DNA of 5,652 bases from an uncultured Flavobacteriaceae bacterium (GTDB lineage: Bacteria > Bacteroidota > Bacteroidia > Flavobacteriales > Flavobacteriaceae), in contig CALJFV010000191.1 in assembly GCA_938074515.1 (NCBI GenBank), forward strand, positions 1-5,652. The letters are read 5' to 3'. The position numbers were made by a program, and so were the translations under genes. Positions 1-5,597 of this stretch are shown here, one piece after another (the first letter of the stretch is position 1; each line of letters begins with the position of its first letter). A model generated the notes under the pieces. That model made no database searches, was not told the origin of the DNA, and was given only the letters and a program-made list of their open reading frames with translations.

Positions 1-539
1 GGAGCAATTGAATTATAGGCAGGCTCAAAAGTTTCTAGAGCGAAATAAGGTCTAAAATAAGCGATATATTCCTGTTTTGTTCCGCCAAAAGGAGGAACGT
101 CGTTATTTAAGGGTGCGTCAAAAAGCAATCCAACCAAACGCCCTTTGGGCTTTAGCAAAGAGGCCATATGTGCTGCGTATTTAGGTCTCAAATCAGGCGT
201 TAGCGCACAAAAAAAGGTCTGTTCTAATATCAAATCGTATTGCTGCTGGTGCAGAAAAAAATCTGAACAAATAAGATGATCCTCTGGGAAGTCCGGACAC
301 TCTTGCTGAACATGAGACAGCGCTGAGGAGGACCAGTCTAAAACGTATACATGGCGGAACCCTTTATGGTGTAAATAAATGGCTTCGTGACCATTGCCAG
401 CTCCAGGGATGAGGATTTTTTTGCTAAAATCAGTTAGCCCGTCGACATAGGTTTTTAAGGGTGTAGAGATACACCCCAAATCCCAACCCGTGTCTTGAGC
501 GCAATAACGCTGCTCCCAATAAGACGCGTCTAGAGCCAC
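1..539 (-). CDS. TPMT-family SAM-dependent methyltransferase (3' end cut off by window edge)
   Basis: This reading frame is open from the GTG at 539 to the window edge (about 179 codons). It encodes a class I SAM-dependent methyltransferase of the thiopurine S-methyltransferase family. Near the N-terminus are YWEQRY (residues 7-12) and TGWDLG (17-22), followed by STPLKTY (25-31), a typical TPMT-family opening. The SAM-binding motif I is IPGAGNGHEA (44-53), with the acidic strand VLDWS at 66-70. Family members are usually near 190-200 aa, so probably only a short C-terminus is missing. An in-frame TAA, the stop of the rhodanese gene, lies 3 bp upstream and no in-frame ATG precedes motif I. Translation must therefore begin at this GTG or at the ATT before it, probably coupled to the rhodanese. 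Some family members methylate bisulfide, thiocyanate or small thiols. A sulfur substrate here is inferred from context only; thiopurine or another acceptor is possible. Confidence 0.85.
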   Translation of the reverse strand, partial: MALDASYWEQRYCAQDTGWDLGCISTPLKTYVDGLTDFSKKILIPGAGNGHEAIYLHHKGFRHVYVLDWSSSALSHVQQECPDFPEDHLICSDFFLHQQQYDLILEQTFFCALTPDLRPKYAAHMASLLKPKGRLVGLLFDAPLNNDVPPFGGTKQEYIAYFRPYFALETFEPAYNSIA

Positions 540-542
540 AAT

Positions 543-914
543 TTAATGGTTTGACCAGACCATATAGCCTCCAGCTAGGTCATAGACTTTTTCAAAGCCC
601 AAGGAAACCAGTTGGCGCGCTGCTTTCATGCTTCGATTGCCGGAGCGACAGTAAAGATATACAGGCTCAGTTTTGTCGAGACGAGAAATTTGTTTGATGA
701 AGTTTTGTTGATCAAAGTAGTCGATGTTAATCGCGCCCATTATAAAACCCTCAGAAAATTCTTCAGGAGTGCGTACGTCTAATAAGGTTACTTTTTTGCC
801 TTGAATTGCTTCAGCAAATTGATTTTTACTGAGTACGGAAATGGCGTCTGAATTTTGTGCCGATGTCGTAAAAATGCTTGATAAAAATGACATAATTATT
901 AGGAGTTTGTTCAT
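543..914 (-). CDS. Secreted single-domain rhodanese (sulfurtransferase)
   Basis: The product is a 123-aa protein consisting of a signal peptide and one rhodanese domain. Residues 1-20 (MNKLLIIMSFLSSIFTTSAQ) form a short charged end, a hydrophobic core and a likely signal peptidase I site near TSAQ, so it should act in the periplasm. The rhodanese domain contains LDVRTPEEF, the active loop CRSGNRS with catalytic Cys89 (the only cysteine in the protein), and the closing motif LAGGYMVW. Rhodaneses move sulfane sulfur through a cysteine persulfide to thiols or cyanide. The ATG at 914 was preferred over an in-frame ATG at 941 because it begins the signal peptide directly; the longer start would add nine polar residues. 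It has its own promoter with a GTAAC-N4-GTTAC operator and is followed after 3 bp by the methyltransferase. The sulfur donor and acceptor cannot be told from sequence. Confidence 0.9.
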   Translation of the reverse strand: MNKLLIIMSFLSSIFTTSAQNSDAISVLSKNQFAEAIQGKKVTLLDVRTPEEFSEGFIMGAINIDYFDQQNFIKQISRLDKTEPVYLYCRSGNRSMKAARQLVSLGFEKVYDLAGGYMVWSNH

Positions 915-976
915 GGTTAATTTTTGAGGACTTATCAGCAATTAGATTCGCAAGGAACCTATTCTGAGTTTGAGGT

Positions 977-984
977 TAAAATTA
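977..984 (-). promoter_or_regulatory. Predicted -7 element of the rhodanese promoter
   Basis: The minus strand reads TAATTTTA here, one mismatch from the Bacteroidota -7 consensus TAnnTTTG. It begins 22 bp past the operator at 1007-1020, the same spacing as at the two other operator promoters in the window. A TTTG at 1004-1001 lies 16 bp upstream and could be a weak -33 element. The predicted transcript start is near 973, giving a leader of about 58 nt. Confidence 0.55.
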
Positions 985-1006
985 TATTAGGTTTTTCAGA
1001 CAAACA

Positions 1007-1020
1007 GTAACAATGGTTAC
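1007..1020. promoter_or_regulatory. Crp/Fnr-type operator upstream of the rhodanese gene
   Basis: This is a perfect 5-4-5 inverted repeat, GTAAC-AATG-GTTAC. Identical half-sites occur at 2567-2580 and 3497-3510. The 4-bp spacer between 5-bp arms matches Fnr-like dimer sites. It sits between the transcription terminator of the dioxygenase gene and the rhodanese gene, so it can only serve the rhodanese-methyltransferase unit on the minus strand. Binding by the Crp-family protein encoded at 3517-4158 is inferred. Confidence 0.8.
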
Positions 1021-1060
1021 ACAAACAAAAAAGCACCTCGCCCTGGGCAAAGTGCTTTTA
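1021..1060 (-). terminator. Rho-independent terminator after the persulfide dioxygenase gene
   Basis: On the minus strand, 8-bp arms AAAAGCAC (1059-1052) and GTGCTTTT (1036-1029) enclose an inner GCC/GGC pairing. The hairpin is followed by a T-rich run, TTTTTTGTTTGT. It begins 15 bp past the TAA of the dioxygenase gene. The T tract abuts the operator of the next gene, so terminator and promoter are packed with no spare sequence. Confidence 0.88.
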
Positions 1061-1073
1061 AATGTGGGTTAAA

Positions 1074-2483
1074 TTACAAGGTCGAAGGACAAACGTAATC
1101 TGTCTTAGGAAGAGTCGTTTCAGAAATCGCTTTAAAACCTCCAGAAACATCAATCAAATTGTGAATTCCTCTGCTTTTTAAAATTGAGGCAGCGATGACA
1201 CTGCGATATCCTCCCGCACAGTGGATATAAAATGATTTGTCTTTTGGGAATTCGGCTAAATGATTATTGAGGAAATCTAAGGGAGTATTGTTGGCTCCTT
1301 CCACATGTTCAGACAAATATTCTGTAGATTTTCGCACATCGAATACAGAGACAGAACCCTTCTCATATTCTTTTGCCAAGGCATGGGCAGGGACAGAAGA
1401 GATGCTGTCATATTCTTTTCCTGCATTTTTCCATGCGTCAAATCCACCGTTTAAAATCCCAAGGGTTTGATCAAATCCAACACGTGACAATCGCGTTACT
1501 GCTTCTTCTTCACGTCCCTCTGGCGCAACCAGTAGAATGGGTTGAGCCACGTCGGCAATCAAAGCACCAACCCAAGGGGCAAAGGTTCCGTCCAGGCCAA
1601 TAAAGATTGAACGCGGAATATGTCCTTTTACAAAGTCGTCTTGATGCCTTACATCCAAAACAATTGCTCCAGTCTCATTAGCAGCCACTTCGAATCCATC
1701 TGGGCTTAAAAGTTGAGTTCCTCGAGCCAAGACATCTTCGATATCTTCGTAACCCTCTTTATTCATTTTTACATTAAGCGGGAAATACATCGGAGGGGGT
1801 GCCAAACCGTCGGTAACCTCATGAATGAATTCTTCACGCGTCATGTTGGGCCGTAGGGCATAATTCATTTTTTTCTGATTTCCGAGGGTGTCCACAGTCT
1901 CTTTCATCATGTTTTTACCACAGGCAGAACCTGCCCCATGAGCTGGGTAAACAATTACGTCATCCGCCAATGGCATGATTTTTTTGCGAAGACTGTCAAA
2001 CAGCATTCCAGCGAGTTCTTCCTGGGTCATATGGGCTGCTTTTTGTGCTAAATCGGGGCGTCCAACATCCCCTAGAAACAAAGTATCCCCACTAAATATA
2101 GCGTGATCTTTACCTTGGGCATCGCGCAATAAATAGGTCGTACTCTCCATCGTATGTCCTGGGGTGTGTAGCGCAATAATTGTGATGTCACCGATTTTGA
2201 ATTCTTGTCCATCTTCAGCGATAATGGCCTCATAAGATGGCGATGCCTGAGGGCCATAAATAATCGGCGCTCCTGTTTCTTTGGAGAGGGTTACATGACC
2301 ACTTACGAAGTCAGCGTGAAAATGGGTTTCAAACACATATTTAATCGTTGCTCCTGATTTTGCAGCACGATCGATATAAGGTTGTACCTCACGAAGTGGA
2401 TCAATAATCGCCACTTCGCCATTACTCTCGATATAGTAAGCGCCTTGCGCTAAGCATCCGGTATAAATTTGCTCGATTTTCAT
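1074..2483 (-). CDS. cstB-like: CstB-like persulfide dioxygenase / pseudorhodanese / rhodanese fusion
   Basis: The product is a 469-aa cytoplasmic protein with three domains. Residues 1 to about 235 are an ETHE1-type metallo-beta-lactamase fold. It has THFHAD (His54, His56, Asp58), TPGH (His110), SGDTLF (Asp133) and PAHGAGSACG (His182, Cys188). By analogy with ETHE1, His54, His110 and Asp133 bind the single Fe(II). This domain oxidises low-molecular-weight persulfides such as glutathione or bacillithiol persulfide to sulfite or thiosulfate products. Residues about 262-355 are a rhodanese fold whose loop reads VAPEGREEE, with no cysteine, so it is a non-catalytic homology domain. Residues about 370-455 are an active rhodanese with HCAGGYRS (Cys422). 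The same order and nearly the same length (about 444 aa) are known for Staphylococcus CstB. The gene has its own operator and promoter and a strong terminator. The thiol carrier used by this organism is unknown. Confidence 0.93.
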   Translation of the reverse strand: MKIEQIYTGCLAQGAYYIESNGEVAIIDPLREVQPYIDRAAKSGATIKYVFETHFHADFVSGHVTLSKETGAPIIYGPQASPSYEAIIAEDGQEFKIGDITIIALHTPGHTMESTTYLLRDAQGKDHAIFSGDTLFLGDVGRPDLAQKAAHMTQEELAGMLFDSLRKKIMPLADDVIVYPAHGAGSACGKNMMKETVDTLGNQKKMNYALRPNMTREEFIHEVTDGLAPPPMYFPLNVKMNKEGYEDIEDVLARGTQLLSPDGFEVAANETGAIVLDVRHQDDFVKGHIPRSIFIGLDGTFAPWVGALIADVAQPILLVAPEGREEEAVTRLSRVGFDQTLGILNGGFDAWKNAGKEYDSISSVPAHALAKEYEKGSVSVFDVRKSTEYLSEHVEGANNTPLDFLNNHLAEFPKDKSFYIHCAGGYRSVIAASILKSRGIHNLIDVSGGFKAISETTLPKTDYVCPSTL

Positions 2484-2536
2484 AAATAATCTATTTTATT
2501 TTGAGCCACTCGGCCACATACTTGCTATTTGTTTTG

Positions 2537-2544
2537 CTAAATTA
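2537..2544 (-). promoter_or_regulatory. Predicted -7 element of the persulfide dioxygenase promoter
   Basis: The minus strand reads TAATTTAG, one mismatch from TAnnTTTG. It begins 22 bp past the operator at 2567-2580. The predicted start site is near 2533, leaving a leader of about 50 nt before the ATG at 2483. No convincing -33 element is seen, as expected when an activator takes over that role. Confidence 0.55.
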
Positions 2545-2566
2545 AGCACTGATTTTCAATTAATAG

Positions 2567-2580
2567 GTAACACAAGTTAC
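2567..2580. promoter_or_regulatory. Crp/Fnr-type operator upstream of the persulfide dioxygenase gene
   Basis: This is a perfect inverted repeat, GTAAC-ACAA-GTTAC, with arms identical to the sites at 1007 and 3497. It lies between the exporter stop codon (2641-2643) and the dioxygenase start (2483). The spacing to the downstream -7 element puts its centre near -41 relative to the predicted transcript start, which fits an activator site. Confidence 0.82.
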
Positions 2581-2640
2581 AGTTTGGTTTGCGGCATTAA
2601 GCCTAAATATAGTCCATGTAGTTTTTTCAGCCTATTTTAT

Positions 2641-3447
2641 TTAGAGTAATTCCCTCAATACAATAAATACCCCCATGACAAGGACAAACCATCCAAATCC
2701 CTTTTTTAATTTTTGGCCAGGTACAATTTGATTCAATCGCACTCCGATAAAGATACCAACGACAGAAAGCAAGGCAAAAACTAATAAAAACCCCCAATCA
2801 ATTTTAATTACCTGTATGTCGCCGACAAACCCAATGAGCGATTTGATGGCGATAATCAATAATGACGTAGCCACAGCTTTTTTCATGGGTAATTTTGCCA
2901 GAAGAACTAATGCGGGGATGATTAAAAATCCACCACCTGCACCGACGATACCTGTAAGCACGCCAACGACAAATCCCTCTAATACAATTAAGAGATAGTT
3001 GTATTGAGGCTCACTGTTTTCTGAATTAGCACCTGCTTCTTTGCGACGGTCCCGAATCATAGAGATAGAGGCCAAGACCATGATTATAGCAAAAAACACC
3101 ATAATTCCAACATCTTTCGAGAGACTCAAATCACCCAATGATAATAATGGATCAGGAAGAGACGGAACGAGATATCTTCTGGTGAGGTAAACCGCAATAA
3201 ACGCAGGGAGCGCAAAAATTAAGGCAGTTTTAAAGTCGACCAATTTCTGGCTCATGTTTTTTAGTGTCCCCGCAACCGCGGCGACACCAACAATAAAAAG
3301 CGAGTAAGCCGTTGCTATAACGGGCTCAATGCCGAAGAGGTAAACCAATACTGGTAGCGTCAAAATTGAACCACCCCCTCCGATAAGCCCCAGGACTATG
3401 CCGATAAGTATTGCGCTGAAGTATCCTAGAATCAAATGAATTTCCAT
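2641..3447 (-). CDS. TSUP (TauE/SafE) family anion exporter
   Basis: The product is a 268-aa integral inner-membrane protein of the sulfite exporter TauE/SafE family. It has the two-fold repeat typical of the family: a glycine-rich re-entrant motif GLIGGGGSILTLP at residues 20-32 and its counterpart GIVGAGGGFLIIP at 166-178. Hydrophobic spans lie at about 5-35, 42-60, 72-90, 113-131, 150-185, 190-208, 217-236 and 250-267. A charged loop (RDRRKEAGANSENSE, 132-146) separates the halves. Family members move sulfite, thiosulfate, sulfoacetate or other organosulfur anions across the membrane. Beside a persulfide dioxygenase the likely job is exporting sulfite or thiosulfate, as proposed for TauE in the cst operon. 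The ATG at 3447 is the only sensible start, about 16 nt after the predicted transcript start. No clear terminator follows, so some transcripts may continue into the dioxygenase gene. Confidence 0.9.
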   Translation of the reverse strand: MEIHLILGYFSAILIGIVLGLIGGGGSILTLPVLVYLFGIEPVIATAYSLFIVGVAAVAGTLKNMSQKLVDFKTALIFALPAFIAVYLTRRYLVPSLPDPLLSLGDLSLSKDVGIMVFFAIIMVLASISMIRDRRKEAGANSENSEPQYNYLLIVLEGFVVGVLTGIVGAGGGFLIIPALVLLAKLPMKKAVATSLLIIAIKSLIGFVGDIQVIKIDWGFLLVFALLSVVGIFIGVRLNQIVPGQKLKKGFGWFVLVMGVFIVLRELL

Positions 3448-3466
3448 AATCTTTTCTGTATGGGTA

Positions 3467-3474
3467 CAAAGATA
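3467..3474 (-). promoter_or_regulatory. Predicted -7 element of the TSUP exporter promoter
   Basis: The minus strand reads TATCTTTG, an exact match to the Bacteroidota -7 consensus TAnnTTTG. It lies 22 bp past the operator at 3497-3510. The predicted transcript start is near 3463, giving a short leader of about 16 nt. Confidence 0.72.
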
Positions 3475-3496
3475 CAGGCTCTGTTTCTTTGGATGG

Positions 3497-3510
3497 GTAA
3501 CTCAAGTTAC
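3497..3510. promoter_or_regulatory. Crp/Fnr-type operator upstream of the TSUP exporter gene
   Basis: This is a perfect inverted repeat, GTAAC-TCAA-GTTAC, with the same arms as the two other sites. It begins 6 bp beyond the stop codon of the Crp-family regulator gene and lies 50-63 bp ahead of the exporter start. It therefore belongs to the exporter promoter and not to the regulator's own promoter. Confidence 0.85.
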
Positions 3511-3516
3511 ACGCAA

Positions 3517-4158
3517 TTAATTTTGATCAGTCCCAAGAACTTCGATGTTGTTTCGGTGCAGTTTAATCGCCCCATTATTTTCCAAAGTTTTTAACAAGCG
3601 AGAAATAACTACACGAGAAGTATGCAAGTCATAAGCAATCTCTTTATGTGTCGTATGAAGAATGGCGTTATGGTTGACAGCAATTTTCTCATGAAGGTAT
3701 TTTAATAAGCGCTCATCCATTCTCAAAAAGGCAATAGAATCAATACTTTCGAGCATTTCCATTAAACGATTGTGGTAGCTTTCAAAAACGAAGTTTCTCC
3801 AGGACCTGTATTTTCCGGTCCATTCTTCCATCTTTTGAATAGGAATCATAATGAGTTTGGTGTCCATCTCTGCGACCGCACGAATTTCGCTTTGGGTCTG
3901 CCCTAAACAACAATTCAAGGTCATGGCGCAAGTATCTCCCTCTTCCAGAAAATAAAGCAATAATTCATTGCCCTGTTGATCTTCTCGCAACACTTTTATC
4001 GCCCCAGAGACCAATAAGGGCATGGATCTAATATATTGTCCGAAATCGATCAGCAGAAAGCCTTCGGGGACTTCCTTAAAAGTACCGACTTGATTGATTT
4101 CTTCAATCAGGGCTTTTTCAAAAAGACCCCCATAACTTTGTTGAAGATCATGCAGCAT
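3517..4158 (-). CDS. Crp/Fnr-family transcriptional regulator with a three-cysteine sensor domain
   Basis: The product is a 213-aa cytoplasmic regulator. Residues about 20-115 are a cyclic-nucleotide-binding-like beta roll. Residues about 125-150 are the dimerisation helix. Residues 150-210 are a winged helix-turn-helix with THKEIAYDLHTS (170-181) and the recognition helix SRVVISRLLKTLE (181-193). The usual cAMP pocket signature (GE.al..g..R.a) is replaced by GDTCAMTLNCCLGQTQSEIRAVAE, with Cys77, Cys83 and an adjacent Cys84. Cyclic AMP binding is therefore unlikely. A thiol-based signal or a metal cofactor is an inference from the cysteines and the neighbouring genes. It starts 2 bp after the thioesterase stop and is probably cotranscribed with it. 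None of the three GTAAC-N4-GTTAC sites precedes it, so it does not appear to be autoregulated by that site. It is the obvious candidate to bind those sites. Confidence 0.9.
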   Translation of the reverse strand: MLHDLQQSYGGLFEKALIEEINQVGTFKEVPEGFLLIDFGQYIRSMPLLVSGAIKVLREDQQGNELLLYFLEEGDTCAMTLNCCLGQTQSEIRAVAEMDTKLIMIPIQKMEEWTGKYRSWRNFVFESYHNRLMEMLESIDSIAFLRMDERLLKYLHEKIAVNHNAILHTTHKEIAYDLHTSRVVISRLLKTLENNGAIKLHRNNIEVLGTDQN

Positions 4159-4160
4159 AA

Positions 4161-4673
4161 TTATTGTTCAAAAATTGCCTTTAATTCAGTGGCATCATGA
4201 GCCTTAAGTTTTCCTGCCAGAACAAGACTGAGTTGTCTGCGACGCAATGCGGCAGCAAATCGTTCCTGTTCCAATGGGGTCTGGGGTGTTATTTCTGGAA
4301 CTTGAACGGGATGGCCTTGCTCATCTACAGCGACAAAGGTGAAAATGGCCTCGTTGGCTTTACTCCGCTCGCCGCTTTGGCGATCCTCGAGCCAAACATC
4401 CATATAAACCTCCATGGAGGTATTAAATGCCCTAGAAATAGAAGCTTCAACCGTCACGACACTGCCCAAAGGAATCATTTTGTTAAAGGCCACGTGATTT
4501 ACCGACACGGTAACGACAATTTGTCTGCTGTGTCGCCTGGCAGCAATACTCGCTGCGCGGTCCATACGGGCCAAGAGCTCTCCCCCAAACATATTGCCGA
4601 TGGGGTTGGTTTCACTAGGTAATACCAAGTCAGTCAACGTCGTTCTGGACTCTGATGGGGTTCTAGGGGTCAT
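4161..4673 (-). CDS. Hotdog-fold acyl-CoA thioesterase (YciA/BACH type)
   Basis: The product is a 170-aa single-hotdog acyl-CoA hydrolase that cleaves acyl-CoA to free acid and CoA in the cytoplasm. The family signature ETNPIGNMFGGELLARMDRAA is visible at residues 21-41. Asn23 and Asp38 sit at the positions used for catalysis in YciA and the BACH/ACOT7 group. VSVNHVAFNKMIPLGSVV (57-73) and the strand EAIFTFVAVDEQGHPVQVP (108-126) match the rest of the family core. A charged C-terminal helix (134-170) follows. Single-hotdog members work as dimers or hexamers. Chain-length preference cannot be read from the sequence. The gene follows the SPOR protein after 21 bp and precedes the Crp-type regulator by 2 bp, so all three look cotranscribed. 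A role in sulfur metabolism is not indicated. Confidence 0.9.
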   Translation of the reverse strand: MTPRTPSESRTTLTDLVLPSETNPIGNMFGGELLARMDRAASIAARRHSRQIVVTVSVNHVAFNKMIPLGSVVTVEASISRAFNTSMEVYMDVWLEDRQSGERSKANEAIFTFVAVDEQGHPVQVPEITPQTPLEQERFAAALRRRQLSLVLAGKLKAHDATELKAIFEQ

Positions 4674-4694
4674 AATATAATTGGGTTTAGGGTC

Positions 4695-5597
4695 TTATTG
4701 GACTAAGAGCCAGGCCTCTTTATTTTCTTTGGCGCGAATCTGTGATAAAGCCTTTAGGGCTTGAGGGCGGTCTAAATAAGAGGAAAAAACAACTTGATGC
4801 AATCCGTATTTATTCTGACCGATAATACGGGCATCGTATCCTTTTTCTATTAATTGAGCAACCTTGCGCGTGGCGTTATCTTCAACTCGAAAGGCTCCTG
4901 CAACCAAGTGATACGGTCCTTTAGGAGGGTCAATCGTTACAGATATTATCAAGGGATCAATATCTGGTGTAAAGGTTGCTTGCTGAATTTGCTCTTGAAC
5001 GTATTCCTGCGCTTGGGCCTCTAGACTTTGATTATAAGCCATTACCGATTGGTTGTAGCGATAGGTTGCACCATAGCCGCCTAAGCCTAGAGCGATTAAA
5101 CCTACAGCCGCGTATCGCCAGATGCTTTGGACGCCAGACTTAGCGCGATAGATTGGGATGACGGGCGTCTCGGAATCAGTACGATCAATAGGGTGTGTTA
5201 ACAAAGAAGTCAACCCGAACGATTTAGTCGCTAAATTCATTTGGTCAGCGGCCACAAAACTCAACAACCCTTTCTCTTTGACCTCAAAATGTCCTAACGG
5301 GGCGCAATCAAGAGTCGATCCTGGCTTGAGGCCCTCTAACAATCGGGCACTAAAGCGTCTGATTTTTTCCAAAGCAAGCGCATAGGTAATTCCTTCTGCG
5401 TGTGCTAAATGATGGGCCAAAAGGCCATCATTAGTTTGTAATTGTCTGTTAAAAAACACGGTTTTTCCTGGCGGAACCAAGAGCCCATCAGGCTGAATTA
5501 CAGCACTGTGACTGCGTGTAATAAAGGCCCCAAAACCGGGTAAAATAACGCATTCATAACGATACAGCAGATGCTTTATGTGTTTGAAAACTTCCAT
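4695..5597 (-). CDS. HU-CCDC81 and SPOR domain membrane protein
   Basis: The product is a 300-aa protein with an architecture common in Bacteroidota. Two HU-like domains of the CCDC81 bacterial type cover about residues 1-57 (for example YECVILPGFGAFITR, 14-28) and 58-117. A linker with basic patches leads to one transmembrane helix at about 159-177 (IWRYAAVGLIALGLGGYGA). A glutamine-rich, possibly coiled-coil stretch follows at 181-207. The C-terminal SPOR domain (about 227-300) opens with PYHLVAGAFRVEDNATRKV. SPOR domains bind denuded glycan strands of septal peptidoglycan. The topology implied is cytoplasmic HU domains, one membrane span and a periplasmic SPOR domain. This would link a cytoplasmic partner, perhaps nucleic acid or cytoskeletal, to the cell wall during division, but the cytoplasmic role is unproven. 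The ATG directly follows the TAG of the upstream gene. Confidence 0.88.
   Translation of the reverse strand: MEVFKHIKHLLYRYECVILPGFGAFITRSHSAVIQPDGLLVPPGKTVFFNRQLQTNDGLLAHHLAHAEGITYALALEKIRRFSARLLEGLKPGSTLDCAPLGHFEVKEKGLLSFVAADQMNLATKSFGLTSLLTHPIDRTDSETPVIPIYRAKSGVQSIWRYAAVGLIALGLGGYGATYRYNQSVMAYNQSLEAQAQEYVQEQIQQATFTPDIDPLIISVTIDPPKGPYHLVAGAFRVEDNATRKVAQLIEKGYDARIIGQNKYGLHQVVFSSYLDRPQALKALSQIRAKENKEAWLLVQ

Noticed and set aside
915..941. Longer rhodanese start at the ATG at 941
   Set aside because: It would put nine extra residues (MLISPQKLT) ahead of a well-formed signal peptide, so the ATG at 914 is the better start.
1267..1603. Two overlapping plus-strand open frames of 67 and 76 codons
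   Set aside because: They lie antisense inside the dioxygenase fusion, whose domains and catalytic residues are clear, and their peptides resemble no family.
1813..1817. Isolated GTAAC or GTTAC half-sites inside genes (for example near 1813, 2286, 4509 and 4936)
   Set aside because: None has the inverted partner at the 4-bp spacing, so they are not counted as operators.
2072..2257. A 61-codon minus-strand open frame inside the dioxygenase gene
   Set aside because: It is an alternative frame of the metallo-beta-lactamase domain, with no domain features of its own.
2581..2640. Possible terminator after the TSUP exporter gene
   Set aside because: Only a 3-bp GGC/GCC hairpin and two copies of TAGGCT are seen, with no stable stem followed by a T run.
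2816..2998. A 60-codon plus-strand open frame
   Set aside because: It is antisense to the second TSUP repeat and is explained by that gene's base composition.
4197..4622. A 141-codon plus-strand open frame
   Set aside because: It is antisense to the thioesterase, whose family signature is intact. The peptide is rich in Cys, His and Asn with no recognisable domain.
5158..5385. A 75-codon plus-strand open frame
   Set aside because: It is antisense to the HU-like region of the SPOR protein and has no supporting features.
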